From positions 8,759 to 72,758 of the forward strand of contig NZ_APNL01000019.1 of the NCBI RefSeq assembly GCF_040361435.1: a stretch of 64,000 bases of DNA, written 5' to 3'. This document shows, piece after piece, positions 51,640 to 60,073 of the stretch (the first letter of the stretch is position 1; the number at the start of each line of letters is the position of its first letter). The notes beneath the pieces were generated by a model. The model had not been told where the DNA came from and did no database searches. It saw only the letters and a list, made by a program, of their open reading frames with translations. The DNA is from Salinisphaera sp002433465. Lineage in GTDB: Bacteria > Pseudomonadota > Gammaproteobacteria > Nevskiales > Salinisphaeraceae. The translations under genes and the position numbers were made by a program.

Positions 51640-52398
51640 CTAGCTCATGAAGAAGCTGTCGGCCAGCGAGCCGATCAACAGCGTCCAGCCGTCCACGAGC
51701 ACGAACAGCATGAGCTTGAACGGCAGGGAGATCGTGGCGGGCGGCACCATCATCATGCCCAGCGACATGAGGACGCTGGCCACCACCAGGTCGATGATCA
51801 AAAACGGGATGAAAATCATGAAGCCGACCTGGAAGGCCGTCTTCAGCTCGCTGGTTACGAACGCCGGCAGCAACAGCCGCAGCGGCACGTCCTCCGGACC
51901 CTGCATGGGCGGAATATCGCCAAGATTGGCGAACATGGCCAGATCGCTTTCCCGTGTCTGGCGCAGCATGAACTCTCGCAGCGGCTGTACGCCGTTCTGC
52001 AGCGCTTGTTGAAAGGTTATTTCGTCGCGCGACAAGGGTTCGTAGGCCACGTCGTAGATGCGCTCGAATACCGGCGACATCACGAAGAACGTGAGAAACA
52101 GCGCCAGTCCAAGCAGCACCTGATTGGGCGGTGCGGTGGGTGTACCGATCGCGCTGCGCAAAAGGCTCAACACGATGATGATGCGGGTGAAGCCGGTCAT
52201 CATCAGCAGCACGGCCGGCAAAAACGCCATCGCCGTGAGCAGTACGAGCGTCTGGACCGACAGTGTCCAGGACTGGCCGCCATCCTGGAGCGGGCGCGCG
52301 ACGACGCCAGGCAGCGCGCCGGGCTCCTGGGCGCCTACGGCAAAGCTTGCGGTCAGCGCCAGCAGGGCCAGCAGCAGGCGTATCGGCAGGCGGGCCAT
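51640..52398 (-). CDS. fliP: Flagellar export gate protein FliP
   Basis: FliP (252 residues) has a signal-peptide-like N-terminus (cleavage near VGA-QE), four membrane helices and the signature MTGFTRIIIVLSLLRSAIGT and GMMMVPPATISLPFKLMLFV. It is the main scaffold of the FliPQR pore. Confidence 0.98.
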   Translation of the reverse strand: MARLPIRLLLALLALTASFAVGAQEPGALPGVVARPLQDGGQSWTLSVQTLVLLTAMAFLPAVLLMMTGFTRIIIVLSLLRSAIGTPTAPPNQVLLGLALFLTFFVMSPVFERIYDVAYEPLSRDEITFQQALQNGVQPLREFMLRQTRESDLAMFANLGDIPPMQGPEDVPLRLLLPAFVTSELKTAFQVGFMIFIPFLIIDLVVASVLMSLGMMMVPPATISLPFKLMLFVLVDGWTLLIGSLADSFFMS

Positions 52399-52901
52399 CA
52401 GCGGCCCCGGTCGTTACGGCTGAAGCGCGACCCGGCGCGGCGCAGATTCTCGGCGAGCGCTTCGCCGAAGCTCGGCGTGGCGCGGCCGCTGCCCGGTTCG
52501 GGCTTGTCGCGCTCGCCGGCCGGCATGCTGTGGAGTTTGTTGACGCTGTTCGGAGCGACGCCCAGCACCAGCCAGGTGTCTTCGACTTCGACGACCACAA
52601 CGCGTTCGCGCGGGCCCAGGCTCTGGCTGGCGATGATGTCCAGCGAGCGTGCGCTGCGGTTGCGATAGGGGCCAAAGCGCTTGAGCAGGGCGCTGCAGAC
52701 GAAGATCAGCGCTATCACCGCGATCAACCCCAGCGAGGTGCGGCCGATGCTTTCCATGCCCAGCGAGCTATTGGCACGGGGCACCGCGGCCGAGGGCGTG
52801 TCCGCGCCCGCCTGGGTCTGGCCGTGGAGCCAGTCGGCCGAACCGGTACGCGGCGCATCCTGCGCCGCGTTCATGGTCTGTTGTGCCTCGTCGTCGTTCA
52901 T
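52398..52901 (-). CDS. fliO: Flagellar biosynthesis protein FliO
   Basis: FliO (167 residues) has one membrane helix (SLGLIAVIALIFVCSALLKR, ~55-75) and the cytoplasmic FliO domain (LDIIASQSLGPRERVVVVEV, DTWLVLGVAPNSVNKLH). It helps FliP assemble. An N-terminal hydrophilic extension of ~50 residues precedes the helix; there is no signal peptide. It abuts fliP and overlaps fliN. Confidence 0.93.
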   Translation of the reverse strand: MNDDEAQQTMNAAQDAPRTGSADWLHGQTQAGADTPSAAVPRANSSLGMESIGRTSLGLIAVIALIFVCSALLKRFGPYRNRSARSLDIIASQSLGPRERVVVVEVEDTWLVLGVAPNSVNKLHSMPAGERDKPEPGSGRATPSFGEALAENLRRAGSRFSRNDRGR

Positions 52902-53395
52902 TTGTTGAGTTTATGAATACGTTCCGAGCGGGTCACGATTTCGGTGATACGGATGCCGTATTTCTCATCGACCACGACCACTTCGCCCTGGGCGATGAGA
53001 TAGCCGTTGACCAGAATCGACATCGGCTCGCCGGCCAGGCCATCGAGTTCCACTACCGAGCCCTGGGCCAGATCGAGCAGTTCGCGAATGGTCAGACGTG
53101 TCTGGCCCAGTTCCACCGACAGGGTGACCGGGATCTCCATGATCATGTCGAGTTCGCGCGGCGTGCCGGCCTTGGCCTCGTCGGCCAGTGGCTTGAACAC
53201 GCTATCGCCGGCGCTGGTGGCCTTGGAAGACGACGTGGCTTTGCCGCCCGTCTCGACTTCGGCCTGTTCGGCCATGGCCTCGCCCCAGGCATCCTCCATG
53301 CTGTCGCCATCGCTGTTCGGCTGTTCGCCGGTCTGTTCGGCGAGGGCGGCGGCCCAATCGTCGTCGGCGCCGCTCTGGGCCTTATCGTCGTTCAT
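52898..53395 (-). CDS. fliN: Flagellar motor switch protein FliN
   Basis: FliN (165 residues) forms the lower C-ring. The C-terminal SpoA domain (IMEIPVTLSVELGQTRLTIR, LDLAQGSVVELDGLAGEPMS, EVVVVDEKYGIRITEIV) is intact; the first ~75 residues are acidic and disordered, longer than in enteric FliN (137 aa). It overlaps fliM and fliO by 4 bp each. Confidence 0.96.
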   Translation of the reverse strand: MNDDKAQSGADDDWAAALAEQTGEQPNSDGDSMEDAWGEAMAEQAEVETGGKATSSSKATSAGDSVFKPLADEAKAGTPRELDMIMEIPVTLSVELGQTRLTIRELLDLAQGSVVELDGLAGEPMSILVNGYLIAQGEVVVVDEKYGIRITEIVTRSERIHKLNK

Positions 53396-54402
53396 TTTTT
53401 CGGTCCCTGGTTGGACTTTGAAGCCTCTTGGTTGATGACACGGGTTACGCGTAGCGCCTTGCGGTCGTTGAGCCGTCCGTAGTCGCATTCGAGTACCGGC
53501 ACGCCGTCAACGCGGGCAGTGATGGCACGGGGCAGGTCGATCGGCAGAACATCGCCGACTTCCAGCTGGGCGATCCGGCCGAGCGTGGTTTCGATTTCGG
53601 TGAAATCGGCCACCAGCCTGATATTGCTCTGCTTGATCTCGCCGGCCAGCTGCTGCGTGCGCTGGCGCTCGTCTTCCGGATCGCGTTTTTGCAGCGGCCC
53701 GGACAACAGATCCTTGATCGGTTCGATCATGGAATAGGGCATGCAGATCTGGAAATCGCTGCCGAACGCGCCGACCTCGACATGAAACGTCGAACTGATC
53801 ACGAGCTCGTTGTCGTTGCTGGTGATGTTGGTGAACTTCACCTGCATCTCGGCGCGCTGATACTCCAGCTCTACCGGATACACGCTCTTCCAGCCTTCCT
53901 GATAGCTTTCCAGCGCCAGCGAAAGCAGTCGTTGAATGATGCGTTGCTCGGTATGGGTGAATTCGCGGCCTTCCGAGCGGGTCAGAAACCGGCCGTCACC
54001 GCCGAACAGGCTATCGACGACCAGATAGACCAGGTTCGGCGGAAACACCACCAGAGCATTGCCGCGCAGCGGCTTGATGCTGATCAGGTTGATATTGGTC
54101 GGCACCGGCAGATTGCGGGTGAAGTCCTTGTATTTCTGGATCTTGAGCCGCCCGACCGTGATATCCGCATTGCGCCGGATCAGGTTGAACAGCGACATGC
54201 GGAACCGGCGTGCGAAGCGCTCGTTGATGATGTCGAACGCATGCAGGCGTCCGTGCACCACGCGCTGCTGGTCGTTGGGGTCGAACGCGCGGATGCGCTT
54301 GCCGCCGTTGTCCTTGCTGCTCGCAGACGGCTCCTCGTCGCCGCTGACGCCCAGCATCAGCGAGTCGATTTCGTCCTGCGAAAGCATGTCGTCGTTGGAC
54401 AC
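53392..54402 (-). CDS. fliM: Flagellar motor switch protein FliM
   Basis: FliM (336 residues) is the C-ring subunit that binds CheY-P. The N-terminal LSQDEIDSLM peptide is the CheY-P site; the middle domain (INERFARRFRMSLFNLIRRN) and C-terminal SpoA domain follow. All parts are present. Confidence 0.97.
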   Translation of the reverse strand: MSNDDMLSQDEIDSLMLGVSGDEEPSASSKDNGGKRIRAFDPNDQQRVVHGRLHAFDIINERFARRFRMSLFNLIRRNADITVGRLKIQKYKDFTRNLPVPTNINLISIKPLRGNALVVFPPNLVYLVVDSLFGGDGRFLTRSEGREFTHTEQRIIQRLLSLALESYQEGWKSVYPVELEYQRAEMQVKFTNITSNDNELVISSTFHVEVGAFGSDFQICMPYSMIEPIKDLLSGPLQKRDPEDERQRTQQLAGEIKQSNIRLVADFTEIETTLGRIAQLEVGDVLPIDLPRAITARVDGVPVLECDYGRLNDRKALRVTRVINQEASKSNQGPKK

Positions 54403-54411
54403 GATCCCTGC

Positions 54412-54897
54412 CTATTGAACGATGAAGTCGGTGAAGAGGACTTCCTGCACGCCAATGGCGTCTTCGTCCTCGTAGAAAGGCCGGGCGATCGCTACCTGCA
54501 GCGACTCGGCCAGCGATTGCTTGCCGCTTGCGCTGGTGAGGTTGTCGGCCTTCGTATCGGCGATAGTCATGAGAATACGGTTGCGGACCTCGGGCATGTG
54601 TTCGGCAAGCTTTTCTGCGGCTTTGCTGTCGTCGACCTTAACCGCAATACGTACGTAAAGGATACGCCCGCGCGGATCGCTGAGGTTGGCCGTGAACGGG
54701 TCGATCTGCACGAACACCGGCGCGGGCTTGGGCACGGCCGGCGCGTGGGCCGGGGCGGCAGCTTCCTTGTCGCCGTCGTTCATGAAGAAATAAGTGCCGC
54801 CGATCGCCGCGCCGGTCACGATGACCAGCGCCAGCGCCATGATGATGAGCCAGAGCATGCGGTTGCTGCCGGGGGCGTTGGGGGGCGAAGTGGCCAT
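54412..54897 (-). CDS. fliL: Flagellar basal-body protein FliL
   Basis: FliL (161 residues) has one membrane helix (LIIMALALVIVTGAAIGGTY, ~15-35) and a periplasmic stomatin-like domain (FTANLSDPRGRILYVRIAVK, MPEVRNRILMTIADTKADNL). It surrounds and supports the stator. The 85-bp gap to fliK contains no obvious promoter. Confidence 0.95.
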   Translation of the reverse strand: MATSPPNAPGSNRMLWLIIMALALVIVTGAAIGGTYFFMNDGDKEAAAPAHAPAVPKPAPVFVQIDPFTANLSDPRGRILYVRIAVKVDDSKAAEKLAEHMPEVRNRILMTIADTKADNLTSASGKQSLAESLQVAIARPFYEDEDAIGVQEVLFTDFIVQ

Positions 54898-54982
54898 GGG
54901 CGAGGATTATCCTTGAAAGTGAGTCAGCGGCAGGGGCCGCCGTATGGGCGACTAGAGTCTGAGAACGCTAGCCTTACAGACC

Positions 54983-56527
54983 CTAGGCGAAGATGTCGAT
55001 GCCGCCGTCGAGCGTGCGTCCGGCCAGCGTCGTCACTGCCACCGGTGCGGTCAATGCGTCCACGCTTGCGACGTCACCGCTATCGGCCGATCCGGCGCCG
55101 GCCTGAGCACGACCGTTGCCGTTGTTGTTCGACGAATTCGGGTTCGCGCCCTGGTCGCTGACCGACGTCTGGCCGAGATTGATCCCGCTTTCGGCGAAGG
55201 CATGACGCAGCTGCGGCAAAGCGGCTTCGACCGCGGCCCGCACGTCCGCATGCGCCGAGGCGAAGTGCAGCTGGGCCTGTTCACCCATCTTGAGTGATAC
55301 GTGCAGCTGGCCGAGTTCGCGCGGGTAGAGCGTGAGTTCGGCCGCGCCGTCGCCCAGGTGGGTCAGGCGCAGGGCCTGCTGGTTGATCGCCTGTTTCCAG
55401 GCTTCACTGCCCAGCGGCGCCTGTACGCTGGCCGCCAGGGCGGCCGGCTGGGCGGCCGGGGTAAAATTGCTGCTCGCCGCGGTTTGCACGCTGCTCGCCG
55501 CGCTCGCCAGTGATTTCAGGTCCAGTTTGTCGGCAAATTCGCCGTCGCGACCGGGCTGCATGAAACGCGTGCCGCGGCCGGGCTGGAACGTATCCCCGGC
55601 AAAGGCGGCCCAGGCGGCCGGGTTGCGGGTATCGGTCGGCGCATTCTGTGCGGCGGCTGCCATGCGGGCCCGATCGCCGGTCAACGCGTCTTCGCCCTGC
55701 TTGGCCAGCCCGTCGCGGTCGGCGGCAAATCGCAGTGCGCTGTCGGTCTGCCTGTCGCCGCCCTGCAGGGCGCGTGCATCCAGCAGGCGGGTATGGACGC
55801 CGTCGTCCGCAGCGTCGGCCTGTGCCTGCGCCGCGGTCTGAAGCGAAAGCTGCACGTCGGCCGGGGCCGGCGCCAGACGCGCCATGCTGTTATCCGATGC
55901 CGGTTTCGCCGATGACGGCGCTGTGCCGCGCGGCTGGGCCGACACGGCCTGGCCAATCCAGCGCATGTCGGCGAATACGAGCGCCTCGTTTTCGCCCGCG
56001 GCTTCGCTACCGGCAGGCGTGTCGCTATCGCGAGCCGGTTCGAGTTCACTTGCGGGTTCGGCTGCGAGCGCGCCGTCGCGCGACACACCGCGATCGAGTG
56101 CGCGCAGCTCGGCGGCCGCCTTGTCGTCGCTGCGCGCATCCAGGGCGCGCTTGTCCGTTGCGCCGTGGCCCAGTGCGCGCAGCGCGCCGCTCGACGTATC
56201 CGACAGCGGCGCGTTGGGCCCGTCGAGGACCAGACGTTGGTCTGCCTTGCGCGCGTCCGGCTGGGTTTCGGCAAGGGCTTGCGGTGCCAGCCCCCCGGGG
56301 GCGGCCGCGTGTTTGGCGGACGCCTGATCGGGCCGGCGGGCCGTGTTGGCAGCGCGCGTATCGGCCTGGCCATGGGTCTGGCTATGATCCTGGCCATGCG
56401 CTTGGCGACGATCGGCCAGCACGGCCGAGAAGCTGAGCTTGCCTTCGGGCTGGTCGCCGGATGCCGCATTCTTGGCACCGGTCTCGGCCGGCGCTGTTTT
56501 TGCAGCAGTGAGAAGCTGAATACTCAT
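54983..56527 (-). CDS. fliK: Hook-length control protein FliK
   Basis: FliK (514 residues) measures the hook and triggers the FlhB switch. A long disordered Ala/Asp/Arg-rich N-terminal part is followed by the conserved C-terminal domain (AELTLYPRELGQLHVSLKMG, HADVRAAVEAALPQLRHAFA, SGINLGQTSVSD). This is the canonical FliK by position; the second FliK-like protein is at 21794. Confidence 0.93.
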   Translation of the reverse strand: MSIQLLTAAKTAPAETGAKNAASGDQPEGKLSFSAVLADRRQAHGQDHSQTHGQADTRAANTARRPDQASAKHAAAPGGLAPQALAETQPDARKADQRLVLDGPNAPLSDTSSGALRALGHGATDKRALDARSDDKAAAELRALDRGVSRDGALAAEPASELEPARDSDTPAGSEAAGENEALVFADMRWIGQAVSAQPRGTAPSSAKPASDNSMARLAPAPADVQLSLQTAAQAQADAADDGVHTRLLDARALQGGDRQTDSALRFAADRDGLAKQGEDALTGDRARMAAAAQNAPTDTRNPAAWAAFAGDTFQPGRGTRFMQPGRDGEFADKLDLKSLASAASSVQTAASSNFTPAAQPAALAASVQAPLGSEAWKQAINQQALRLTHLGDGAAELTLYPRELGQLHVSLKMGEQAQLHFASAHADVRAAVEAALPQLRHAFAESGINLGQTSVSDQGANPNSSNNNGNGRAQAGAGSADSGDVASVDALTAPVAVTTLAGRTLDGGIDIFA

Positions 56528-56553
56528 GAAGCGATTCCCGTGGGCGGCGAACG

Positions 56554-57000
56554 TTATTGATAAAGGCCGGCAGAGAGCGCGCGGCTGGCGAATTCGTCGG
56601 TCTGACGTTGCTCGCGGCGGGCTTCGGCCTGTTGGGCCGCCTCGCGGCGACGCACGGCCAGTACATCATAGGAATTCAGGCGTTTCTGGCGGTCGCGCCA
56701 GTCCTCATTGCCGTGCTCGACGCGGCGCTCGCTTTGATTGACCGCACCGCGCTGCTGTTCGATGGCGTGCTCTAGGGAGGCGATGAAGCGCTGGTAATTC
56801 TGAAGCGTGGCAATGCTCATGCCCATCGCCATGGCGTCGTCGAGACGGCGCTGATATTCGGCGTGATAGGTCAACAACGCTTCGAGCTTCTGTTCGGTCT
56901 GCTGGTGATCGCGACGCAGACGCCCGAGCGTGGCGGCGGCCGCGTCGCGGTCGTCGGTCGCCAGGTCGATCAGGGTTTCGAGTGCGGATGTCTTGGCCAT
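56554..57000 (-). CDS. fliJ: Flagellar export chaperone/ATPase stalk FliJ
   Basis: FliJ (148 residues) is a long coiled-coil protein that inserts into the FliI hexamer. The heptad-rich sequence (LGRLRRDHQQTEQKLEALLT, FIASLEHAIEQQRGAVNQSE) and position right after fliI identify it. Confidence 0.9.
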   Translation of the reverse strand: MAKTSALETLIDLATDDRDAAAATLGRLRRDHQQTEQKLEALLTYHAEYQRRLDDAMAMGMSIATLQNYQRFIASLEHAIEQQRGAVNQSERRVEHGNEDWRDRQKRLNSYDVLAVRRREAAQQAEARREQRQTDEFASRALSAGLYQ

Positions 57001-57001
57001 A

Positions 57002-58387
57002 TCAGTGCGTGGTTCTCTGCGGTAACAGGTCCGCCAGTTGCTGGCTGGCATGGTCGAAATCGGCGCGTTGATTCATCGATTGCTGCAAAAAGGCTTCGAG
57101 CTGCGGATACATTTCGATGGCCTGGTCGAGCAACGGGTCGCTGCCCTTCGCGTAGGCGCCCACGCTGATGAGGTCGCGGTTGCGCTGGTAACGCGAGAGC
57201 ATCTGCTTAAAGTACTGGATACGCGACAGATGCATTTCATCGATAAGCGCGGTCATTGCGCGGCTTATCGAGGCTTCGATATCGATGGCCGGATAGTGGC
57301 CGGATTCGGCGAGCTGGCGCGACAGCACGAAGTGCCCGTCCAGTATGGCGCGCGCGGAATCCGCGATCGGATCCTGCTGGTCATCGCCCTCGGTGAGCAC
57401 GGTATAGAAGGCGGTGATCGATCCCTTGCCGGGGGCGTCGTTGCCGGCGCGCTCGACCAGTTTGGGCAGTTTGGCAAATACGGACGGCGGATAGCCCTTG
57501 GTCGCCGGTGGCTCGCCGATGGCCAGCGCGATCTCGCGTTGGGCCATGGCATAGCGCGTGAGCGAGTCCATGATCAGCAGCACGTTTCTGCCGCGTTCGC
57601 GAAAGTCTTCGGCCAGGCGCGTCGCATAGTCCGCGCCCTGCAGGCGCAGCAGGGCAGAGTCGTCGGCCGGCGCCGCGACCACCACGGCCCGCTTGAGGCC
57701 TTCGGTGCCGAGGATGTTGTCGATGAAGTCCTTGACCTCGCGCCCGCGTTCGCCGATGAGGCCGACCACGATGACGTCGGCCTGGGTGAAGCGGGCCATC
57801 ATGCCCAGCAGCACGCTCTTGCCCACGCCGGAGCCTGCGAACAGCCCCAGACGCTGACCGCGTCCGACCGTCAACAGGGCGTTGATCGCGCGTACGCCGA
57901 CATCCAGCACGTCGTGGATAGGCTCGCGATCGAGCGGGTTGAGACGTGGGGCCGCCAGCGTGGCATGGGCCGCGTCGTGCAGCGGGCCCCGCCCGTCGAG
58001 AACGCGCCCGCGCGCATCGACCACGCGCCCGAGCAGGCTATCGCCCACCGGCACGCGCTTGCTGCCGATGGCCTGTGCCCCCGGCGGCGGCAGGGTGGCC
58101 CACACGCGCGCGCCCGGCACCATTTCAGCCGTGTCCACAAACGGCATCAGCAAGAGTTTTTCCTGATTGAAGCCCACCACCTCGGCCTCGGCGAAGTCGC
58201 TGCCGCCGCGGATTTCGACAATACAATGGGCCCCCAGGGGCAGCTGCAGCCCGACGGCTTCCAGCACCAGCCCGGTGGCACGCGTCAGCCGGCCGCCCTG
58301 ACGGGTGCGCGACAGATGGCTGACCTGTTGACGGGCCTCGCGCAGGTCCTCGAGCCATTGCGTGACAGGGCTGGGGGTGCTGGTCAT
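57002..58387 (-). CDS. fliI: Flagellum-specific ATPase FliI
   Basis: FliI (461 residues) is the export ATPase. Walker A is A-G-S-G-V-G-K-S at 184-191, Walker B lies in NVLLIMDSLTRYAMAQREIA, and the catalytic-Glu region in VIVVGLIGERGREVKDFI. The ATP synthase beta-like fold is complete. It overlaps fliH by 4 bp. Confidence 0.98.
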   Translation of the reverse strand: MTSTPSPVTQWLEDLREARQQVSHLSRTRQGGRLTRATGLVLEAVGLQLPLGAHCIVEIRGGSDFAEAEVVGFNQEKLLLMPFVDTAEMVPGARVWATLPPPGAQAIGSKRVPVGDSLLGRVVDARGRVLDGRGPLHDAAHATLAAPRLNPLDREPIHDVLDVGVRAINALLTVGRGQRLGLFAGSGVGKSVLLGMMARFTQADVIVVGLIGERGREVKDFIDNILGTEGLKRAVVVAAPADDSALLRLQGADYATRLAEDFRERGRNVLLIMDSLTRYAMAQREIALAIGEPPATKGYPPSVFAKLPKLVERAGNDAPGKGSITAFYTVLTEGDDQQDPIADSARAILDGHFVLSRQLAESGHYPAIDIEASISRAMTALIDEMHLSRIQYFKQMLSRYQRNRDLISVGAYAKGSDPLLDQAIEMYPQLEAFLQQSMNQRADFDHASQQLADLLPQRTTH

Positions 58388-59076
58388 ACGTCTTCTCCGT
58401 GGCCGACGGTGTGCAGCAGCCGCTCCCAGCGGTCGCCCACGGTGGCATCGATGGCGCGCTGTTCGCTTTCAATACGGCAGTCGCCGCGGGCCAGGCCCAT
58501 GTCGGGGCGCAGTTCCCAGCCGGCGGCCTGCAGCGTCTGCGCCAGATGCGATTCGACCAGCGCATGATCTTCGATATTCACATACAGCGTCGGCTTGCCG
58601 CCGATGGTGGCGTTCTCGGCCATCAGCGCTTCGATCTCCTCGATGATATGTTCCGGCTTGAGCTCCAGCGCGCGGCCGGCCAGCTGGTGACCGGCTTCCA
58701 ACGCGAGTTCCACCAGCTCGTAAGAGACGTTGTCGTTGAGACCGTTGACGGCCGTGCGAAAGGCTTCGCTCAATTCGCGTATGGGGGCGAGCAGGGTATC
58801 GAGCTCCGCGGCCAGGCGTTGTTCGTGTTCTGCCTTGGCCTCGGCCCTGCCTTCGGCACGGCCTTGCTCCAGGCCTTCGGCATAACCCGACTCGTGGCCC
58901 TTGGCGACGGCTTCTTCCTTAGCCAGCTCGAACAGCGCGAAGCTGATGCCGTCTTCGCGCCGTCGTGCCGGCGTATCCCCGGCATCGCCTCCATCCCGGT
59001 GGGGCGCACGCCGTTCCAGCGCGCCCATCTGCCAAGGGCGCCAAGCGTCCTTTCTCGCGCGGGACCGATCAGACAT
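58384..59076 (-). CDS. fliH: Flagellar export regulator FliH
   Basis: FliH (about 230 residues) binds and restrains FliI. The middle shows the typical A/E/G-xxxG helix-packing repeats (AKGHESGYAEGLEQGRAEGR) and the C-terminal ATPase-binding region (IEEIEALMAENATIGGKPTL). The ATG at 59076 overlaps fliG; a GTG at 59091 is an alternative. Confidence 0.92.
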   Translation of the reverse strand: MSDRSRARKDAWRPWQMGALERRAPHRDGGDAGDTPARRREDGISFALFELAKEEAVAKGHESGYAEGLEQGRAEGRAEAKAEHEQRLAAELDTLLAPIRELSEAFRTAVNGLNDNVSYELVELALEAGHQLAGRALELKPEHIIEEIEALMAENATIGGKPTLYVNIEDHALVESHLAQTLQAAGWELRPDMGLARGDCRIESEQRAIDATVGDRWERLLHTVGHGEDV

Positions 59077-60073
59077 ATTCGTCGTCGTCACTGCTCAAGG
59101 TGATTTCGCCAGCATCGGCCAGACGGCGCACGGTCAGCAAGATCGCCTTGCGCTCGGTTTCCACCTGCGACACGCGAATCGGGCCGCGCATCTCCATGTC
59201 TTCACGCAGCATTTCGGCTGCACGATTGGCCATGTTCGAGGTAAAGCGCGAGATAAGCTCCTCCGGCGTGCCCTTGAGCGCGACCACCAGGCTGTTCTGG
59301 TCCACTTCCTGGAGCAGGCGCTGAATGGTGCGATCGTCGGCGCTGGCCAGATCCTCGAACACGAACATCTGGTCGATGATCTTCTGGGCCAGATTGTCGT
59401 CGTGGGCACGCACGCTCTCGAGCACGCTTTCCTCGTTGGCGGAGTTCATCAGGTTGAGGATTTCGGCGGCGGTCTGCACGCCGCCCATCTTGCTGCGCTT
59501 GAGGTTCTGGCCGTCGAGCAGGCCGGACAGCACTTCCGTGAGTTCCTGCAGGGCGGCCGGCTGCACGCCCGAGAAAGTGGATACGCGCAGTACCACGTCG
59601 TTGCGCAGGTGCTCGTCGAAGTGCATGAGCACTTCCGCGGCCTGGGCACGTTCCAGGTGCACCATGATGGTGGCGATAATCTGCGGATGCTCGTCGCGAA
59701 TCATTTCGGCGACGACCGTCGGCTCCATCATGTTCAGCGCATCGATGCCGGTGCCCTCCTGGGCATCGAAGATATCCTCGAGCAGGCTGGCCGCCCGCTC
59801 GGCGCCCATGGCCTTGGTCAGCACCGAGCGGATGTGCTCGCTCGAATTCATGCTCACGGCGCTGACCTGCTCGAATTCCTCGTGGAAGTTGTTCAGGACT
59901 TCGCTGATCTTTTCGTTCGAGATGTTGCGCAGGTTGGCCATGCGCATGCCCAGTTCCTGAGCGTCGCGCGTGGACAGGTGTTTGAACACGTCGGCGGCGG
60001 TGTCTTCGTCGAGCGTCATCATCAGGATGGCGCTGGACTCACTGCCGGTTTCGTTGAACATTTGTCTAGGCAT
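59069..60073 (-). CDS. fliG: Flagellar motor switch protein FliG
   Basis: FliG (334 residues) is the torque-bearing C-ring protein. The EHPQIIATIMVHLERAQAAE motif of the middle domain and the C-terminal domain with the charged torque helix (EDLASADDRTIQRLLQEVDQ) are clear. It overlaps fliF by 8 bp. Confidence 0.98.
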   Translation of the reverse strand: MPRQMFNETGSESSAILMMTLDEDTAADVFKHLSTRDAQELGMRMANLRNISNEKISEVLNNFHEEFEQVSAVSMNSSEHIRSVLTKAMGAERAASLLEDIFDAQEGTGIDALNMMEPTVVAEMIRDEHPQIIATIMVHLERAQAAEVLMHFDEHLRNDVVLRVSTFSGVQPAALQELTEVLSGLLDGQNLKRSKMGGVQTAAEILNLMNSANEESVLESVRAHDDNLAQKIIDQMFVFEDLASADDRTIQRLLQEVDQNSLVVALKGTPEELISRFTSNMANRAAEMLREDMEMRGPIRVSQVETERKAILLTVRRLADAGEITLSSDDDEYV